Below, piece after piece: positions 25,918-34,661 of a stretch of 47,672 nucleotides of DNA (position 1 is its first letter; the number at the start of each line of letters is the position of its first letter). This stretch comes from Acinetobacter portensis. Lineage in GTDB: Bacteria; Pseudomonadota; Gammaproteobacteria; Pseudomonadales; Moraxellaceae. The stretch lies in the NCBI RefSeq assembly GCF_009372215.1, contig NZ_LWRV01000071.1:1-47672 (forward strand), read 5' to 3'. The notes beneath the pieces were generated by a model that saw only the letters and a list, made by a program, of their open reading frames with translations, was not told the DNA's origin and ran no database searches. The position numbers and the translations under genes are program-made.

Positions 25918-26379
25918 ATGAAACTTATTGATATAATCGACCTAGATAGAGAGTTAATTGTTAAGTTTTTAGTCAAATTGGGCTTGGGTTGGCTCTTTGG
26001 GAAAAAATATTCAACTAAACAGCTGACTAAATTAATCGAAATTGAAAAAAAACTATCTCATATATCTATAACAACAAGTAAATTCCAAACATCGAATCAA
26101 GCCTCTGAATTCATACATGCAAGTGTGGTCATATCCCAAAACTATTTCAATAGCGTATTAGCTCAGACAAAAGGCATATTCGGTTTAGAATCACTCCATG
26201 ATTTAAATATCACTGAGCTTGCAAGGAAAGAGGCTATCGTTCGTTTAAAACAAAAAGCATTGCTTTTAAATTCTGAGGAAATCTTAGGCTTTCGTATCAC
26301 AAACACATCATTAAAAGAACAAGGCGGTATAGTTGAAGTCATTGCTTATGGAACGGCAATTTTTAATAAATCCCAATAA
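25918..26379 (+). CDS. Divergent YbjQ-like protein with N-terminal extension
   Basis: The 153-residue protein matches its neighbour in the C-terminal 110 residues: a T...G.FGLE..HDLN segment, RKEAIVRLKQKALLLNSEEILGFRI cut here as the helix and strand, and IVEVIAYGTAIF at the end. The first 45 residues are an addition containing a hydrophobic stretch FLVKLGLGWLFGKKY. The GTxEVxxYGTA ending shows the same fold. Spacing of three bases from the first gene and shared pattern suggest an old tandem duplication and a two-subunit assembly. The function is unknown. It converges with the gene at 26392, with no terminator visible. Confidence 0.75.
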   Translation: MKLIDIIDLDRELIVKFLVKLGLGWLFGKKYSTKQLTKLIEIEKKLSHISITTSKFQTSNQASEFIHASVVISQNYFNSVLAQTKGIFGLESLHDLNITELARKEAIVRLKQKALLLNSEEILGFRITNTSLKEQGGIVEVIAYGTAIFNKSQ

Positions 26380-26391
26380 AATGAAATACAT

Positions 26392-27153
26392 CTAATATTG
26401 ATAATCTTTTTCATAAGACTTTGGAATAACATATCTTGCTCCTTTAAATTTGAGTAAGAAATTTTGCTTTGAAGTCTTTCTATTTATTTCAAAACAATTT
26501 TTTTCATCCCCTCTCATTTCATAATGCTCTAGCCGACTACGAACATGAATATCAAAATATCCATGTGTTGTCGTTGGTCGCATAACTAAGACTGAATTTC
26601 TTTCTTCAATATCTGCATTACAACGCGTATCAGTATCCACACTATATTCATTCACAATCAGATTATCTAGAATATGTTTTTTATTATCTAAATCATATAA
26701 ATTTAAGACAGTCGAATGATATGGATGAACTTGAGATCTCAGAGAATAGTTTAATCTCAATCCAACAACACGATAACTAGGCTTCACAAAATAAGAAGCA
26801 AAATCCCAAGTAATACTAGAAAGTTCAACTGCATCTGAAGGTAATCTATCTTCAATGGCATAAAAGTAATCAACTTTTCTATTTTTATGATTCACACCTA
26901 AAATATAAAGTTGATAATCTCCTATTTCTCTTTCCTCATCATATTGCTGAACTGCATAGGCTATTAACAATTGATTTTCATTTTGAGGATTAACCTTACA
27001 ACTTATTAAATGACTTAGATTAAACTCTAAATCAACTTGGTTAAGCACATGGTCAATATTTTGTTCATTTTTACAATCAAATGCATAAACGAAAGATGAA
27101 ATAAACAATTGTAAAAATATTGCTAAAAAATTAAATTTTTTCATTTTTATCAT
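26392..27153 (-). CDS. Secreted hypothetical protein
   Basis: I do not recognise this family. From ATG 27153 it has 253 residues, with a signal peptide MIKMKKFNFLAIFLQLFISS ending FVYA. ATG 27144 would give an equally good signal and neither has a strong ribosome binding site. The mature protein is strand-rich and polar, with cysteines in AFDCKNEQ, SCKVNPQ, RCNADIEE and NCFEINR that could form two disulfides in the periplasm. It is AT-rich in codon use. It stands alone on the minus strand between the YbjQ pair and the SDR gene. Confidence 0.65.
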   Translation of the reverse strand: MIKMKKFNFLAIFLQLFISSFVYAFDCKNEQNIDHVLNQVDLEFNLSHLISCKVNPQNENQLLIAYAVQQYDEEREIGDYQLYILGVNHKNRKVDYFYAIEDRLPSDAVELSSITWDFASYFVKPSYRVVGLRLNYSLRSQVHPYHSTVLNLYDLDNKKHILDNLIVNEYSVDTDTRCNADIEERNSVLVMRPTTTHGYFDIHVRSRLEHYEMRGDEKNCFEINRKTSKQNFLLKFKGARYVIPKSYEKDYQY

Positions 27154-27206
27154 GCTCAAAATCGACTTCTCATCATGCTTTAGAAGTATTCCTCATTTAA
27201 AAAATA

Positions 27207-28013
27207 TTACTTCACTTTCGTTTTACGAATCATTTTGTATAAAGTGCTTGGCGATAAGCGTGAAATCCAAGTGCCTAGAACTTCTTTTTGACCACCAATC
27301 ACAATATATTCCTGACCATTCAACAATGCTTTAACTGCAATTTTGGCAAACTCATCTGCTTCTAAGCCATTAGCCGTGACTTCATTATCAAAACCTTGAG
27401 CTTTCCCCTCACCATTTAAGGCATTAATCGACACATTGGTTTTTACAAAACCCGGAAAAATAACAGAAACATCTACACCTTCATCTGCAACTTCCGCACG
27501 TAAACTATTTGCCCACATGTGAATAGCTGCTTTTGCAGCAGAATAAGATGCTCGATATTGCGTTCCTAACAAGCCTGCTACACTCGATACAAAGCTAATG
27601 CGACCTGATTTTTGTGCAAGAAATGTAGGTAATACTGTTTTGGTTAAATACACTTGAGAAAAGTAATCTAACTCCATAATGGCACGTTCAGTTTGCATGG
27701 TCGTTTCGCTAATTAATGCACGCTGACTTAAACCTGCGTTATTAATCAGCCAATCAATTTTACCTTTTTCTTTTAAAACGGTTTCGTAAGCAGAGTTCAC
27801 CTGCTTTTCATTACTAATATCTGCAGCAACAGATAAATGGCGTTCAGCATTTGGTAAAGCTAAACGAACATTTTCAAGTTCTTCAAAACGTCGTGCGGTT
27901 AAAACTATATGCGCGCCTTTATTTGCACACTCAAGTGCTAAAGCTTTCCCTAAACCTGAAGATGCCCCTGTAATCCACACCACTTTATTGTCTAAATCAT
28001 TTAATTTTGTCAT
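27207..28013 (-). CDS. Short-chain dehydrogenase/reductase (SDR)
   Basis: The 268-residue classical SDR has cofactor motif TGASSGLG at residues 15-22, NNAG at 91-94 and catalytic residues S143/S144, Y157 and K161 in YSAAK. R41-R42 after the second strand suggests NADP preference. The layout KVVWITGASSGLG...FVKTNVS...NGQEYIVIGG with a basic C-terminal tail SRLSPSTLYKMIRKTKVK resembles DHRS7-type and DltE-like reductases that act on hydrophobic substrates. The substrate cannot be named. It is 42 bp downstream of the gene at 28056-28766 on the same strand, so they may form one transcript. Confidence 0.9.
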   Translation of the reverse strand: MTKLNDLDNKVVWITGASSGLGKALALECANKGAHIVLTARRFEELENVRLALPNAERHLSVAADISNEKQVNSAYETVLKEKGKIDWLINNAGLSQRALISETTMQTERAIMELDYFSQVYLTKTVLPTFLAQKSGRISFVSSVAGLLGTQYRASYSAAKAAIHMWANSLRAEVADEGVDVSVIFPGFVKTNVSINALNGEGKAQGFDNEVTANGLEADEFAKIAVKALLNGQEYIVIGGQKEVLGTWISRLSPSTLYKMIRKTKVK

Positions 28014-28055
28014 TGCACTACATCCATACTCATTATTTTAAGCAACATTCACTCG

Positions 28056-28766
28056 TCACTCGTGTTTTGGTTCATCTAAAAAACTAAAAAAATGTACTAA
28101 GGTTTTTTCTGAATGAGCTAAATCGAATTGTGTTGCTAATTTCTCAATACGCTTATAACCCAACTGCGTTGTTAAGTGAATCACACCCGTTAAGGTCTTA
28201 TCTACGACAAAGTTAAACTTCAACATTTTCTTTGGTTCAATAATAAGTTGATGAATCCCTTGATCGACAATTTGTGTAAAAGCCTTAAATGCAGGCTGAA
28301 TATATGCACGATTGCCCTGTTTGATTTGCAATAAACAATTTTCCGCCTCTGCCAATAAATTTGGGTCAACTTTATAGGTTAAAAAGCTTTGATGTTCATG
28401 CTTATAGATGTGTTGGTCGAGATAATTCACGATTGGTTTTAATCGATCATTATTAAATAATGACACAGACCAAGGCATATATTTTTGCAAACTCTCATTA
28501 ATTTGTTGCAAGGTATTTTCAGTTTCAATTTCTGTGGTCGACCTTAAACGCTCAATTTCACCAAAAACCTGCTCAACCACGCCACAAGAAATGGTCGCCA
28601 AAACTTCACCTAATTCCTTTGAAATAGATTCTGTATGACCTTCATTAAGTTGTTGATGAATCTTTTGAAATTTTCTAAAAGTTTCGGTTTCTATTCCTAG
28701 ATAAACTAAATTTTGCATCAACATCATCCATTCATATTTTTGTTTTAAATAAAACAATCGCATCAT
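28056..28766 (-). CDS. Conserved hypothetical helical protein
   Basis: I do not recognise a family. The protein is about 236 residues, mostly helical, with no signal peptide or membrane span. It has a hydrophobic and methionine-rich start (MMRLFYLKQKYEWMMLMQN) and polar helices around HQQLNEGHTESISKELGEVL. The C-terminal part (LTGVIHLTTQLGYKRIEKLA) is more basic. ATG 28766 is preferred, with GGTGTG before it; a GTG at 28775 is possible. It is divergent from valS and upstream of the SDR gene. Confidence 0.65.
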   Translation of the reverse strand: MMRLFYLKQKYEWMMLMQNLVYLGIETETFRKFQKIHQQLNEGHTESISKELGEVLATISCGVVEQVFGEIERLRSTTEIETENTLQQINESLQKYMPWSVSLFNNDRLKPIVNYLDQHIYKHEHQSFLTYKVDPNLLAEAENCLLQIKQGNRAYIQPAFKAFTQIVDQGIHQLIIEPKKMLKFNFVVDKTLTGVIHLTTQLGYKRIEKLATQFDLAHSEKTLVHFFSFLDEPKHE

Positions 28767-28857
28767 TGCATTCACACCATCATAGAACGATTTTTAAATT
28801 GTTCCAATTGCATAAATTTTGCGTTTGCGAAGCTGCCTACAATGTCATTTTTTTTGC

Positions 28858-28863
28858 TACAAT
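28858..28863 (+). promoter_or_regulatory. Possible -10 element of valS
   Basis: TGCTACAAT at 28855-28863 resembles an extended -10, 38 bp before the ATG. A second CTACAATG copy lies 23 bp upstream. No clear -35 is seen, so the call is weak. Confidence 0.3.
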
Positions 28864-28901
28864 GGAGCTAATTTTTTATCCACTTTTGAACTGTTTGAAC
28901 T

Positions 28902-31796
28902 ATGACTGATTCAGCGCAAAATATTGCTACGACCTACGATCCTACCGAGATCGAGAAAAAATGGTACACGACTTGGGAAGAAAACGGCTACTTTAAGCCT
29001 TCTCAAAAAGGCGATTCATTCTCTATCATGATTCCGCCACCAAACGTCACTGGTAGCTTGCACATGGGTCACGGTTTTAACAATGCCATTATGGATGCAT
29101 TGACCCGTTATAACCGTATGTCAGGCAAAAACACCTTATGGCAACCGGGTACAGACCATGCGGGTATTGCGACCCAAATGGTTGTTGAACGCCAATTGGG
29201 TGCTCAAGGCATTAGCCGTCATGACTTAGGTCGTGAAAAGTTCATTGAAAAAGTTTGGGAATGGAAAGAACAATCTGGCGGTAACATTACCCGTCAAATT
29301 CGTCGTTTAGGTTCTTCTGTAGACTGGTCACGTGAACGCTTCACGATGGATGATGGTTTATCGAATGCAGTAAAAGAAGTTTTCGTACGTTTACATAAAG
29401 AAGGTTTAATTTACCGCGGCAAACGCCTTGTAAACTGGGATCCTAAATTACAAACTGCCCTTTCAGATTTAGAAGTTGAGTCAGATAAAGAAGAACAAGG
29501 TTCTTTATGGCACTTCAAATATTTCTTTGAAGACAAATCACTTCGTACACACGATGGTAAAGATTACATCGTTGTTGCAACAACTCGTCCTGAAACATTG
29601 TTAGGTGATACAGCTGTTGCGGTTGCACCAGACGACGAACGTTATGCACATCTTGTTGGTAAGAACATTATTCTACCGATTACAGGTCGTGCTGTTGCAA
29701 TTGTTAAAGATGAGTATGTTGAAAAAGAATTTGGTACAGGCTGTGTAAAAATCACCCCTGCTCATGACTTCAATGACTATGAAGTAGGTAAACGTTGCGA
29801 ATTACCAATCATCAACATCTTCAATAAAAATGCTGAAGTTCTTGCTGAATTTGAATACATCGCAAAAGCAGGCGAACAAATTTCTAAAACCATTCCTGCA
29901 CCTGCGGACTACATTGGTTTAGAGCGTTTTGCTGCTCGTAAGCAATTGGTTGAACAAGCTGAATCTGAAGGTTGGTTAGATCAAATTCAACCGTACACGC
30001 TTAAGCCACCTCGCGGTGACCGTTCAGGCGTAATCGTTGAGCCATTATTGACAGATCAATGGTATGTGAAAATTGCACCGCTTGCTGAGCCTGCAATTAA
30101 AGCTGTAAAAGATGGCGACATCAAATTTGTTCCTGAACAATACAGCAACATGTACATGGCTTGGATGAACAATATTCAAGATTGGTGTATTTCACGTCAA
30201 TTGTGGTGGGGTCACCGTATTCCTGCATGGTACGACGTAGATGGCAACATTTATGTAGGTCGTAACGAAGCAGAAGTTCGTGCAGAAAACAACATTGCCG
30301 ATGACGTTGCGTTAAAACAAGACGAAGACGTATTAGACACTTGGTTCTCATCTGGTCTATGGACATTCTCGACTTTAGATTGGACTGGTGACGCTGAAAA
30401 AGATGCACAAAACTACTTCCTGAATACTTTCCATTCTACGGATGTATTGGTTACTGGTTTCGACATCATCTTCTTCTGGGTTGCCCGCATGATTATGATG
30501 ACCATGCACTTCATGAAAAATGAAGATGGTACGCCACAAGTTCCGTTTAAAACTGTGTATGTACATGGTTTGGTACGTGATGGCGAAGGTCAGAAAATGT
30601 CTAAATCTAAGGGTAACGTACTTGACCCATTAGACTTAATTGACGGTGTTGATTTAGAAACTTTGGTACAAAAACGTACTACAGGTTTAATGAACCCGAA
30701 ACAAGCGGCGAAGATTGAAAAATCGACTCGTAAAGAATTCCCTGAAGGCATTCAATCTTACGGTACAGATGCAGTTCGTTTTACTTTCTGCGCGCTTGCA
30801 AACACAGGTCGTGACATTAAGTTTGATATGAAACGTGTTGAAGGCTACCGTAACTTCTGTAACAAAATTTGGAACGGTACTCGCTTCGTTCTTATGAATG
30901 TTGAAGGTCAAACTGTTGGTCAAACGGCTCGTCCTGATCTTTGGGAATTGCCTGAACAATGGATCGTGAGTCGTTTACAAAAAGCGACTGCTGCGGTTCA
31001 ACAAGCATTTGCAACGTATCGTTTAGATTTAGCTGCTCAAGCCATTTATGAATTCATTTGGAATGAATACTGTGACTGGTATGTAGAACTAACTAAACCT
31101 GTTCTAAATGATGAAAATGTTTCTGAAGAGCGTAAAGCTGAAGTTCGTCGTGTGTTATTGGCTGTAATGGAAGAGTCTTTACGTTTAGCTCACCCAATTA
31201 TGCCGTACTTGACTGAAGAAATTTGGCAAACGCTTGCACCAATGATTGGTCTTGGTGGCGAAACGATTATGACCGCGGCTTACCCTGTTGCAGATAACGC
31301 GCTTATTAATGATCAAGCTGAAGCAGATATGCAATGGCTTCAAGGTTTAATTGGTGCGGTTCGTAATATTCGTGGTGAAATGGGCTTAGGTAATGCACGT
31401 TTACTTCCTGTATTAATGCAGAACATTACTGATGCTGAAAAAGCTCAAATTTCACGTATTGAGCCTTTGTTTAAAGCATTGGCTAAAGTTGAAAACATTA
31501 CGTTCTTAGCAGATAACGAACAACCACCTTTGTCTTCTTCAAGTGTTGTGGGTCATGCGTCTGTATTTGTTCCAATGAAGGGTTTAATTGACCCGAAAGC
31601 GGAGCTTGGTCGTTTGCAGAAAGACTTTGATAAAGTTCAAAAACAGCATGATCAAATTGCAACTAAACTAGGTAATGAAGGTTTTGTGGCGAAAGCACCT
31701 GCTGCTGTGGTTGAAGGTGAAAAAGTGAAACTTGCTGAATTTGCTGATCAGTTAGCGAAGATCAAGGCGAATATGGAGCAGATTGCAGCGCTTTAA
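28902..31796 (+). CDS. valS: Valyl-tRNA synthetase
   Basis: Class I aminoacyl-tRNA synthetase of 964 residues (E. coli 951). It has the HIGH-type motif HMGH at residues 54-57 within [14 protein letters not shown], the editing domain with [15 protein letters not shown] and the [19 protein letters not shown] stretch, KMSKS at 565-569 followed by KGNVLDP, the anticodon-binding helical domain, and a C-terminal coiled-coil arm ending [20 protein letters not shown]. It charges valine tRNA and clears mis-activated threonine. It is divergent from the gene at 28056. A terminator follows at once, so it is monocistronic. Confidence 0.98.
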   Translation: MTDSAQNIATTYDPTEIEKKWYTTWEENGYFKPSQKGDSFSIMIPPPNVTGSLHMGHGFNNAIMDALTRYNRMSGKNTLWQPGTDHAGIATQMVVERQLGAQGISRHDLGREKFIEKVWEWKEQSGGNITRQIRRLGSSVDWSRERFTMDDGLSNAVKEVFVRLHKEGLIYRGKRLVNWDPKLQTALSDLEVESDKEEQGSLWHFKYFFEDKSLRTHDGKDYIVVATTRPETLLGDTAVAVAPDDERYAHLVGKNIILPITGRAVAIVKDEYVEKEFGTGCVKITPAHDFNDYEVGKRCELPIINIFNKNAEVLAEFEYIAKAGEQISKTIPAPADYIGLERFAARKQLVEQAESEGWLDQIQPYTLKPPRGDRSGVIVEPLLTDQWYVKIAPLAEPAIKAVKDGDIKFVPEQYSNMYMAWMNNIQDWCISRQLWWGHRIPAWYDVDGNIYVGRNEAEVRAENNIADDVALKQDEDVLDTWFSSGLWTFSTLDWTGDAEKDAQNYFLNTFHSTDVLVTGFDIIFFWVARMIMMTMHFMKNEDGTPQVPFKTVYVHGLVRDGEGQKMSKSKGNVLDPLDLIDGVDLETLVQKRTTGLMNPKQAAKIEKSTRKEFPEGIQSYGTDAVRFTFCALANTGRDIKFDMKRVEGYRNFCNKIWNGTRFVLMNVEGQTVGQTARPDLWELPEQWIVSRLQKATAAVQQAFATYRLDLAAQAIYEFIWNEYCDWYVELTKPVLNDENVSEERKAEVRRVLLAVMEESLRLAHPIMPYLTEEIWQTLAPMIGLGGETIMTAAYPVADNALINDQAEADMQWLQGLIGAVRNIRGEMGLGNARLLPVLMQNITDAEKAQISRIEPLFKALAKVENITFLADNEQPPLSSSSVVGHASVFVPMKGLIDPKAELGRLQKDFDKVQKQHDQIATKLGNEGFVAKAPAAVVEGEKVKLAEFADQLAKIKANMEQIAAL

Positions 31797-31827
31797 TAAG
31801 TTGATAACTCACTTAAATTCATAGTAT

Positions 31828-31857
31828 AAAGGGCTGATTATTCAGCCCTTTATTTTT
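31828..31857 (+). terminator. Rho-independent terminator after valS
   Basis: AAAGGGCTGA (31828-31837) pairs perfectly with TCAGCCCTTT (31842-31851) around TTAT, followed by ATTTTTAT. It ends only seven bases before the next start codon. Confidence 0.9.
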
Positions 31858-31863
31858 ATAAAT

Positions 31864-32817
31864 ATGAAAGACTTATTAGAGCCAATATATCTTAATGAAA
31901 AAATGCTTCTCAACTGTGCTGGATATTTATTTGATGGAGTCGAAACCTCAACCAATATATCTCAGACTAATTCTGATCAAAATAATAAGAGCCTAAAAGG
32001 TACTGCTAATATCGGTACAAATGGCATTCTTGAATGGTTAGCGAAAGCTGAAGGAAATTTTGAGGGCAACTTAGATAATCAAAGCCATAATAATTATTCT
32101 AAGAGTTCAACAAAGTATTTAACCCTCGGTGCTATTCATATGAAAGTTCTAAAGGAATTATATTTAAATGAATATGTTCATGAAATTAAAGACCTTACTA
32201 AGATAGCAAGCGATACACCTTACAAGAAAATTGAGGGTGTTTTACAACCTGTAGACTTTTTCGAAATTATACAAATAATTAAGTCTTTAACACCTCACTT
32301 TGAAACCATTTTCAATCTATTTGGTAACGAAATCTTTAGTAATAAAACACTTCCTCAAAAAGGTAATAAACCAAATAATCAAGCCATAAATGCAAAAAAT
32401 GGTATTCAAATTTTAACTGGTGTTATCAATGAACTAGAAAAAAATTATTTAGAATCTAATTTACTTGAAATGATGATTCTAGATGATCAAGGGAAATGTA
32501 TCGGTATTGTTGATTTAGACATTAACAATCAAGACCCAAAAAGAATCAAAGCTCAACTTACTGATGGATACTTTCACATTTATGGAAAAATAACAAAAAT
32601 AGTTAGCTCTGATGGTGAAATTGATTTAATTCAACGTAGTTTAATTTCTCCATTACTTCGCATTCTTGAACAAGGTTTTATAGCTTGGCAAGAACATCAA
32701 AAAGCTGTTCAATTTTTATTTGTAAAAGAAATTATTATGCAAAAATTAAATCAAGTTCTTAAATTAAAGATTCAAGGTCCTGCTGTTAGAATTCGAGCTA
32801 TGTCCATCTGTATCTAA
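31864..32817 (+). CDS. Hypothetical protein with DUF6414-like layout
   Basis: I cannot name it with certainty. The 317-residue soluble protein opens with EPIYLNEKMLLNCAGYLFDG, then a polar low-complexity stretch rich in N, S and Q (residues 30-80), then IHMKVLKELYLNEYVHEI, an EGVLQPVDFFEIIQIIKSL element, a helical middle, and LIQRSLISPLLRIL near the end. The order 'membrane-proximal YL start, polar region with T/S/N repeats, beta element, helix' recalls DUF6414 proteins, which are uncharacterised. Codon use looks more AT-rich than valS. It has no visible operon partner, and its stop lies two bases before a REP-like palindrome, typical of an accessory gene. Confidence 0.6.
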   Translation: MKDLLEPIYLNEKMLLNCAGYLFDGVETSTNISQTNSDQNNKSLKGTANIGTNGILEWLAKAEGNFEGNLDNQSHNNYSKSSTKYLTLGAIHMKVLKELYLNEYVHEIKDLTKIASDTPYKKIEGVLQPVDFFEIIQIIKSLTPHFETIFNLFGNEIFSNKTLPQKGNKPNNQAINAKNGIQILTGVINELEKNYLESNLLEMMILDDQGKCIGIVDLDINNQDPKRIKAQLTDGYFHIYGKITKIVSSDGEIDLIQRSLISPLLRILEQGFIAWQEHQKAVQFLFVKEIIMQKLNQVLKLKIQGPAVRIRAMSICI

Positions 32818-32819
32818 TT

Positions 32820-32854
32820 CCCTCACCCCAACCCTCTCCCATAGGGAGATGGAG
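32820..32854 (+). repeat. REP-like palindromic repeat, unit A
   Basis: The head CCCTCACCCC is followed by AACCCTCTCCC, then ATA and GGGAGA, forming a hairpin. The same head and hairpin recur at unit D, and the inverted counterpart is unit B. It starts two bases after the stop of the DUF6414-like gene. Confidence 0.85.
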
Positions 32855-32898
32855 CAACCTTTATGAATTTCACTGTTGCTTGATACTCAATGGAAATT

Positions 32899-32932
32899 CC
32901 CTCTCCTTTTAGGAGAGGGTTAGGGAGAGGTG
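32899..32932 (-). repeat. REP-like palindromic repeat, unit B (inverted)
   Basis: CCCTCTCCT (32899-32907) pairs perfectly with AGGAGAGGG (32911-32919), followed by TTAGGGAGAGGTG (32920-32932). Together with unit A it has the inverted-pair layout of a REPIN. The last codons and stop of the DUF559 gene are encoded by its right arm. Confidence 0.85.
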
Positions 32933-33288
32933 TTTTTTAGTTCAATACATTTCTGCCACAAATCCTCCAACACTACATCCGTCCACCCCAACACATCATG
33001 ATTCCAATATCGCACAACAGTTAAATCAAAAGCCTCTAAAAACTTGGTTCGTTCAGCATCATATTCAATCGCATCATTCATTCCATGCTGACCACCATCC
33101 AACTCAATCACCAAACCAATTTCATGACAGTAAAAATCCACAATATAAGGTGCAATCACATGCTGACGACGAAATTTAAGATTCATAAAACGCTTGGCAC
33201 GTAGAATTTGCCACATCAGGTGTTCAGCATCGGTAGCCGTGTGCCGCATGGATTTAGCGAATTCTAATAATGCAGGGTCTATTTTCAT
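32920..33288 (-). CDS. DUF559 endonuclease-like protein (Vsr/PD-(D/E)XK fold)
   Basis: The 122-residue protein has the DUF559 pattern: a helix TDAEHLMWQILRAKRF (19-33), KFRRQHVIAPYIVDFYC (38-54) with D51, LVIELDGGQH (59-68) with E62 and D64, R80 in YDAERTKFLEA, and VVRYWNHDVL (91-100). This is the predicted active site of a Vsr-like restriction-endonuclease fold. No DUF559 activity is settled to my knowledge. GAGGG is nine bases before the ATG. The gene is flanked by GC-rich palindromes on both sides, and its C-terminal residues NTSP and stop come from the arm of unit B. See the finding on this block. Confidence 0.9.
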   Translation of the reverse strand: MKIDPALLEFAKSMRHTATDAEHLMWQILRAKRFMNLKFRRQHVIAPYIVDFYCHEIGLVIELDGGQHGMNDAIEYDAERTKFLEAFDLTVVRYWNHDVLGWTDVVLEDLWQKCIELKNTSP

Positions 33289-33340
33289 TTTTATTTGCCC
33301 TCTTAAAATTTATTGTCATTATACGATACACAAAGAGGTT

Positions 33341-33407
33341 CCCTCTCCTGAGCAAGTTTTAAAGTACTGCTTTAAAACGAAGCGCAAGTGAGGGCTAGGG
33401 AGAGGTG
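33341..33407 (-). repeat. REP-like palindromic repeat, unit C with an inserted AT hairpin
   Basis: The outer arms are CCCTC at 33341-33345 and GAGGG around 33390, then CTAGGGAGAGGTG at 33395-33407, matching the right arm of unit B. Between them lies a perfect inner hairpin, GTTTTAAAG (33356-33364) with CTTTAAAAC (33370-33378) around TACTG. It lies just upstream of the DUF559 gene. Confidence 0.8.
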
Positions 33408-33435
33408 AAACTAGAGAAGTAAATCTAACAAATTA

Positions 33436-33470
33436 CCCTCACCCCGACCCTCTCCCATAGGGAGAGGGAG
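33436..33470 (+). repeat. REP-like palindromic repeat, unit D
   Basis: CCCTCACCCC is followed by GACCC and a perfect 9-bp hairpin, CCCTCTCCC (33448-33456) with GGGAGAGGG (33460-33468) around ATA. It is nearly identical to unit A, in the same orientation. It ends seven bases before the stop of the J-domain gene. Confidence 0.87.
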
Positions 33471-33477
33471 AAAACCC

Positions 33478-34512
33478 TTAAAGCACCCCATGCTCCAATA
33501 ACATCTCCAACCCACTCTCTTTACCCATAAAACTGAGCCGTTGCTTTTCAGCTTTTAACTGTTGCTTTACCGCAGATACATCCGCATCAATCTGCTTATA
33601 GAGTTGCTCAATATTCAGTTGCCCTTTCGACTTCTGCACTGCAATTTTGGCTTTATTTGACCAAACCAATGAATCAATCAATTCCTGAATTTGGCTTTTT
33701 AAAGCTTGGCTTTGCGCTTCTAACGCCTGTTGGTAGAACTTTACTTGCTCCGTACTTAAACCTTTATTTGAACCATTTCTACTTTGTTCTACTTCTAGCT
33801 GAAGCTTCAGTAAAAAGAATAAATCTTCCTGCTCATAAGCTTCATTGGCACGTTGCAAAAGCTCTGTTTTTTCCGCTTTCTTCGCTTCATCCTGTTCACG
33901 GTCAGGGTGAATAATCGAGGCTATTTTTAAATACACAGTTTTAAGCGACTGATTCACTAACTTTTCAGCTTTAGTTTGTTTATCTTGTTGACGTTTTAAT
34001 TTGGCTTGCTCACGTGCTTGAGCATATTCATCGCTGTTCCAATCTTCAAAATCATTATCAGTTTGAAATTCGATATTTTCAGGCTCATCAAAAAACCGCT
34101 CTTCTTTGTTTTTCACTTTCTTCTTATTGTTATATTCGCTCGCCTGCTGATAATAAGCATGCATCTTTTCGACTTCATCAATTTGTATTTGATTTAATAG
34201 ATGTGAGCCTTGAAGCAAACGAGCAAGGGCTTGAATTTTCTCTTCCACTTTTGCACTATCAGTCTTATTTAAATCATAAATACTTAGGCTATTCCAAAGC
34301 GTCTGCATTTGGTCAAACAATGTTGCATATAAATTTCGATATGCTGGCATTAGCGCTTTTTGACTATATGCACGAATCTCATGCTGTGCCTGTTTCCAAG
34401 CTTCAAGCAATAACTTTTGCTGCTCAATTTCATCAATCAAACCATTCAGCTTTTTATGCTGTGGAGAAACTTCAAGAACAGTTGGAAATGTGGTTTTAAG
34501 CTCAAAAGACAT
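33478..34512 (-). CDS. J-domain (DnaJ-like) protein
   Basis: From ATG 34512 the protein has 344 residues. A J domain is recognisable near residues 185-240: a helix SLKTVYLKIASII, the HPD tripeptide at about 202-204, and a following helix KAEKTELLQRANEAYEQ. It is preceded by about 180 residues of helical, Q-rich sequence with a highly charged patch (KKKVKNKEE) and followed by a long coiled coil. HPD proteins stimulate the ATPase of a DnaK-type Hsp70; the client is unknown. The J domain in the middle rather than the N-terminus is unlike canonical DnaJ. Unit D repeat lies just after the stop. Confidence 0.85.
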   Translation of the reverse strand: MSFELKTTFPTVLEVSPQHKKLNGLIDEIEQQKLLLEAWKQAQHEIRAYSQKALMPAYRNLYATLFDQMQTLWNSLSIYDLNKTDSAKVEEKIQALARLLQGSHLLNQIQIDEVEKMHAYYQQASEYNNKKKVKNKEERFFDEPENIEFQTDNDFEDWNSDEYAQAREQAKLKRQQDKQTKAEKLVNQSLKTVYLKIASIIHPDREQDEAKKAEKTELLQRANEAYEQEDLFFLLKLQLEVEQSRNGSNKGLSTEQVKFYQQALEAQSQALKSQIQELIDSLVWSNKAKIAVQKSKGQLNIEQLYKQIDADVSAVKQQLKAEKQRLSFMGKESGLEMLLEHGVL

Positions 34513-34661
34513 AATCGGCAAATATTCAAAAATACACTTCAGTTTAATGCTTTTTAACAAAATCCACAGCTAAGTACTCATACAAATCGCTACGGATAAC
34601 CACAATCGGTTTAGCTATGCTACTTAAGGGAAAACAATGTTTTAACTAAAGGATGAGTCAA

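Noticed and set aside
32820..33470. CRISPR array reading of the GC-rich repeats
   Set aside because: The four units are unequally spaced, inverted relative to each other and flank a gene. There are no regular spacers.
34014..34499. Plus-strand frame of 161 codons over the J-domain gene
   Set aside because: It is a shadow of the coiled-coil coding sequence, with no start signal and histidine- and phenylalanine-rich composition typical of antisense frames.
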